The notes beneath the pieces were generated by a model. That model did no database searches, had not been told where the DNA came from, and saw only the letters and a program-made list of their open reading frames with translations. Below, piece after piece: positions 62,501 to 64,000 of a DNA stretch of 64,000 nucleotides (the first letter of the stretch is position 1; every line of letters starts with the position of its first letter). This stretch comes from Patagioenas fasciata (lineage: Eukaryota > Chordata > Aves > Columbiformes > Columbidae). The position numbers were made by a program, and so were the translations under genes. The stretch covers positions 27,678,367 through 27,742,366 of the forward strand of contig NC_092525.1 of NCBI RefSeq assembly GCF_037038585.1. Reading direction: 5' to 3'.

Positions 62501-63330
62501 TAGATGATCAGGCATCCCTTCTTCCACCCATCTCTGGATATCTCCAGGCAAACTGAAGTCTGTATGGTAGAAGCAGATGCTGCATTCAGACAACAAGCAT
62601 GGTTTGGTTGAGCAGGTCTTGCTTGTCACAACCACGTCACAGAGCAGCACCTGAGGTCTGGCACTTGCAGGACTTCAGATGAAATACTCAGTCTCGTGGG
62701 ACAAGCACACGTGCTGGCTGGGATAATGGATTTATTGATGCAAAATTGGAAAATGGTCACAAACTCATTTCACATAGGCGACTGGACAGACACTAACTGG
62801 ATAGAATGACATGAACTTGTTTTGGGATTTAAGACACATTAGAAAAAAGCACCATTGAGAAACAAAGCATAAATGAAATACTGGCCACTGAAGAAGACTA
62901 GTGCAGGACAGTGCAATACCCCAAGGGAATTTCTTACAGGAGAACAGTTACTGCAACAGACTTCAGAGACGGTGGGGAGATGCTCAGCAGGAGGGAGAGG
63001 GTGGAAAGTGTAGATGAACAGTCCTAAATAGGTGTGTGACTATTAAATAGCAACTACTGCCATTGCTTGCTTGTCTACCTTTTTTCCACTTTGACTAAGT
63101 GTGAATAGTAGCTTAATAACTACTTCAGCATAGGTAGTCCCCTGAAAGCTGGAGTACTGTAAGGCTGGAGAAATTGTGAGAAATTCTGGACTCCTGAATG
63201 CAGAGATGACTCTGTCCTCAAGTGATGAAACTTGGTCCCTGCCCCCCTGTAGCTACTCCTGCTCTCACTGCCAAGGAGAAGGTATCTCCTCACTAGTTCT
63301 CTGACACTTTTCAGTCTTCAAGATAGTTGT

Positions 63331-63345
63331 GTTTTTTTTTTTTTA
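63331..63345. repeat. T-run
   Basis: About 14 consecutive T. Further T runs lie at about 63701-63711 and 63812-63829. Confidence 0.8.
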
Positions 63346-64000
63346 AACACGAATGTCATAAGAGTCATATCTAAGCTGTCTGGAGCTCAGGCTCTTGTGC
63401 AAGGAGACTGCTTGACAGGGGGAGAAATTCTTTGTAGTCCTTACCCCACAATAGCATAAGATAGCGAGCAGGAAATGGTCTGATAGTTAAAGCAGATGGT
63501 TTCTCAGCAAAAAGCCTTCTGTGGCTTGTGTTCTCTGTAATTTTTTTAGTGAGACAAACCAGCTTTCCTGATATGACAGCTTCATTGCCGTGCCTTGTGG
63601 AAACATGCTGCCACTTATACTAATTTTACCTTGTAAGAACATAAGTAGGAGAGCACAGTGGTAAAGCAAAAAAAGTCAACATTGCTATAGTTTGAGATGG
63701 TTTTTTTTTTTGGACATAAATGGTTGCCAATAGAGGGAAGTAATTTATAAAAGCTATGCAGAGAATAATAACAATGTTAAAATATAGACATGTTCCTGCT
63801 TCTTGTGGTTTTTCTTTTTTTTTTTTTTCAACATATGCACGTGGTGAACCAATGTAGTTGCTAAAAGAGAACTCCCCACAAGGGCTGTTCTACATCTATA
63901 TGGTTTGTCAATGACAACAGCGAGGGGAAAAAATAATGAAGACAAACTTATTCCAGAAGACTGCACTAACAGGGTTTAGAGTCTGAAGACAGGGTGCACA

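Larger units (their letters stand above)
45946..64000. other. Intergenic DNA, no gene found
   Basis: This 18-kb stretch holds no recognisable exon, RNA gene or transposon. It is mostly AT-rich unique sequence with scattered simple repeats. AT-rich blocks at 49430-49560 and 61925-62055 look compositionally like conserved non-coding DNA, but this is only an impression. In mammals the next gene upstream of NTNG1 is the single-exon PRMT6, and no frame resembling it is present, so it would lie beyond the right edge. Confidence 0.55.

Noticed and set aside
1-64000. Search for CRISPR arrays, tRNA/rRNA genes, operons and viral insertions
   Set aside because: No regularly spaced direct repeats, no clover-leaf-like tRNA boxes, no retroviral gag/pol/env motifs and no LTR pairs were recognised by eye.

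Overview
This window is vertebrate nuclear DNA, almost certainly from a bird. Three copies of the CR1 non-LTR retrotransposon carry the typical sauropsid 3' end and a CR1 reverse-transcriptase C-terminus. The only protein-coding exon I recognise is the first coding exon of a netrin-G1 (NTNG1/laminet-1) orthologue. Crocodilian or turtle origin is less likely but cannot be excluded by eye. There are no bacterial-style operons, no CRISPR array and no tRNA or rRNA gene that I could see.

Layout: (1) Positions 1-10.1 kb are the 5' part of NTNG1 on the minus strand. Intron 2 runs off the left edge. The coding exon is 2958-3203, with a good splice donor at 2957-2956. A probable 5' leader in the same exon extends to about 3662, where the minus strand has a strong branch point and acceptor. 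Intron 1 follows to about 10.1 kb and holds one CR1 fragment and several T/G-rich low-complexity tracts. (2) About 9.56-11.06 kb is the only CpG island of the window and the likely NTNG1 promoter with a non-coding first exon. A strong minus-strand donor lies at 10112-10111. (3) About 11-64 kb looks like the intergenic desert upstream of NTNG1. I found no convincing exon there. It holds two CR1 copies at 44.3-45.95 kb (one keeps a reverse-transcriptase fragment with a single visible frameshift), many simple repeats, one perfect 22-bp palindrome and AT-rich blocks that could be conserved regulatory DNA.

How the parts work together: transcription probably starts in the CpG island and runs leftward. 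It splices a non-coding exon 1 to the exon carrying the signal peptide and first 82 residues of netrin-G1, then leaves the window. The upstream tens of kilobases are the natural place for neural enhancers of this gene, but none can be proved from one sequence. I did not find a previously undescribed system. The best leads are the uORF-rich NTNG1 leader, the architecture of the CpG-island promoter, and a few unexplained sequence structures.
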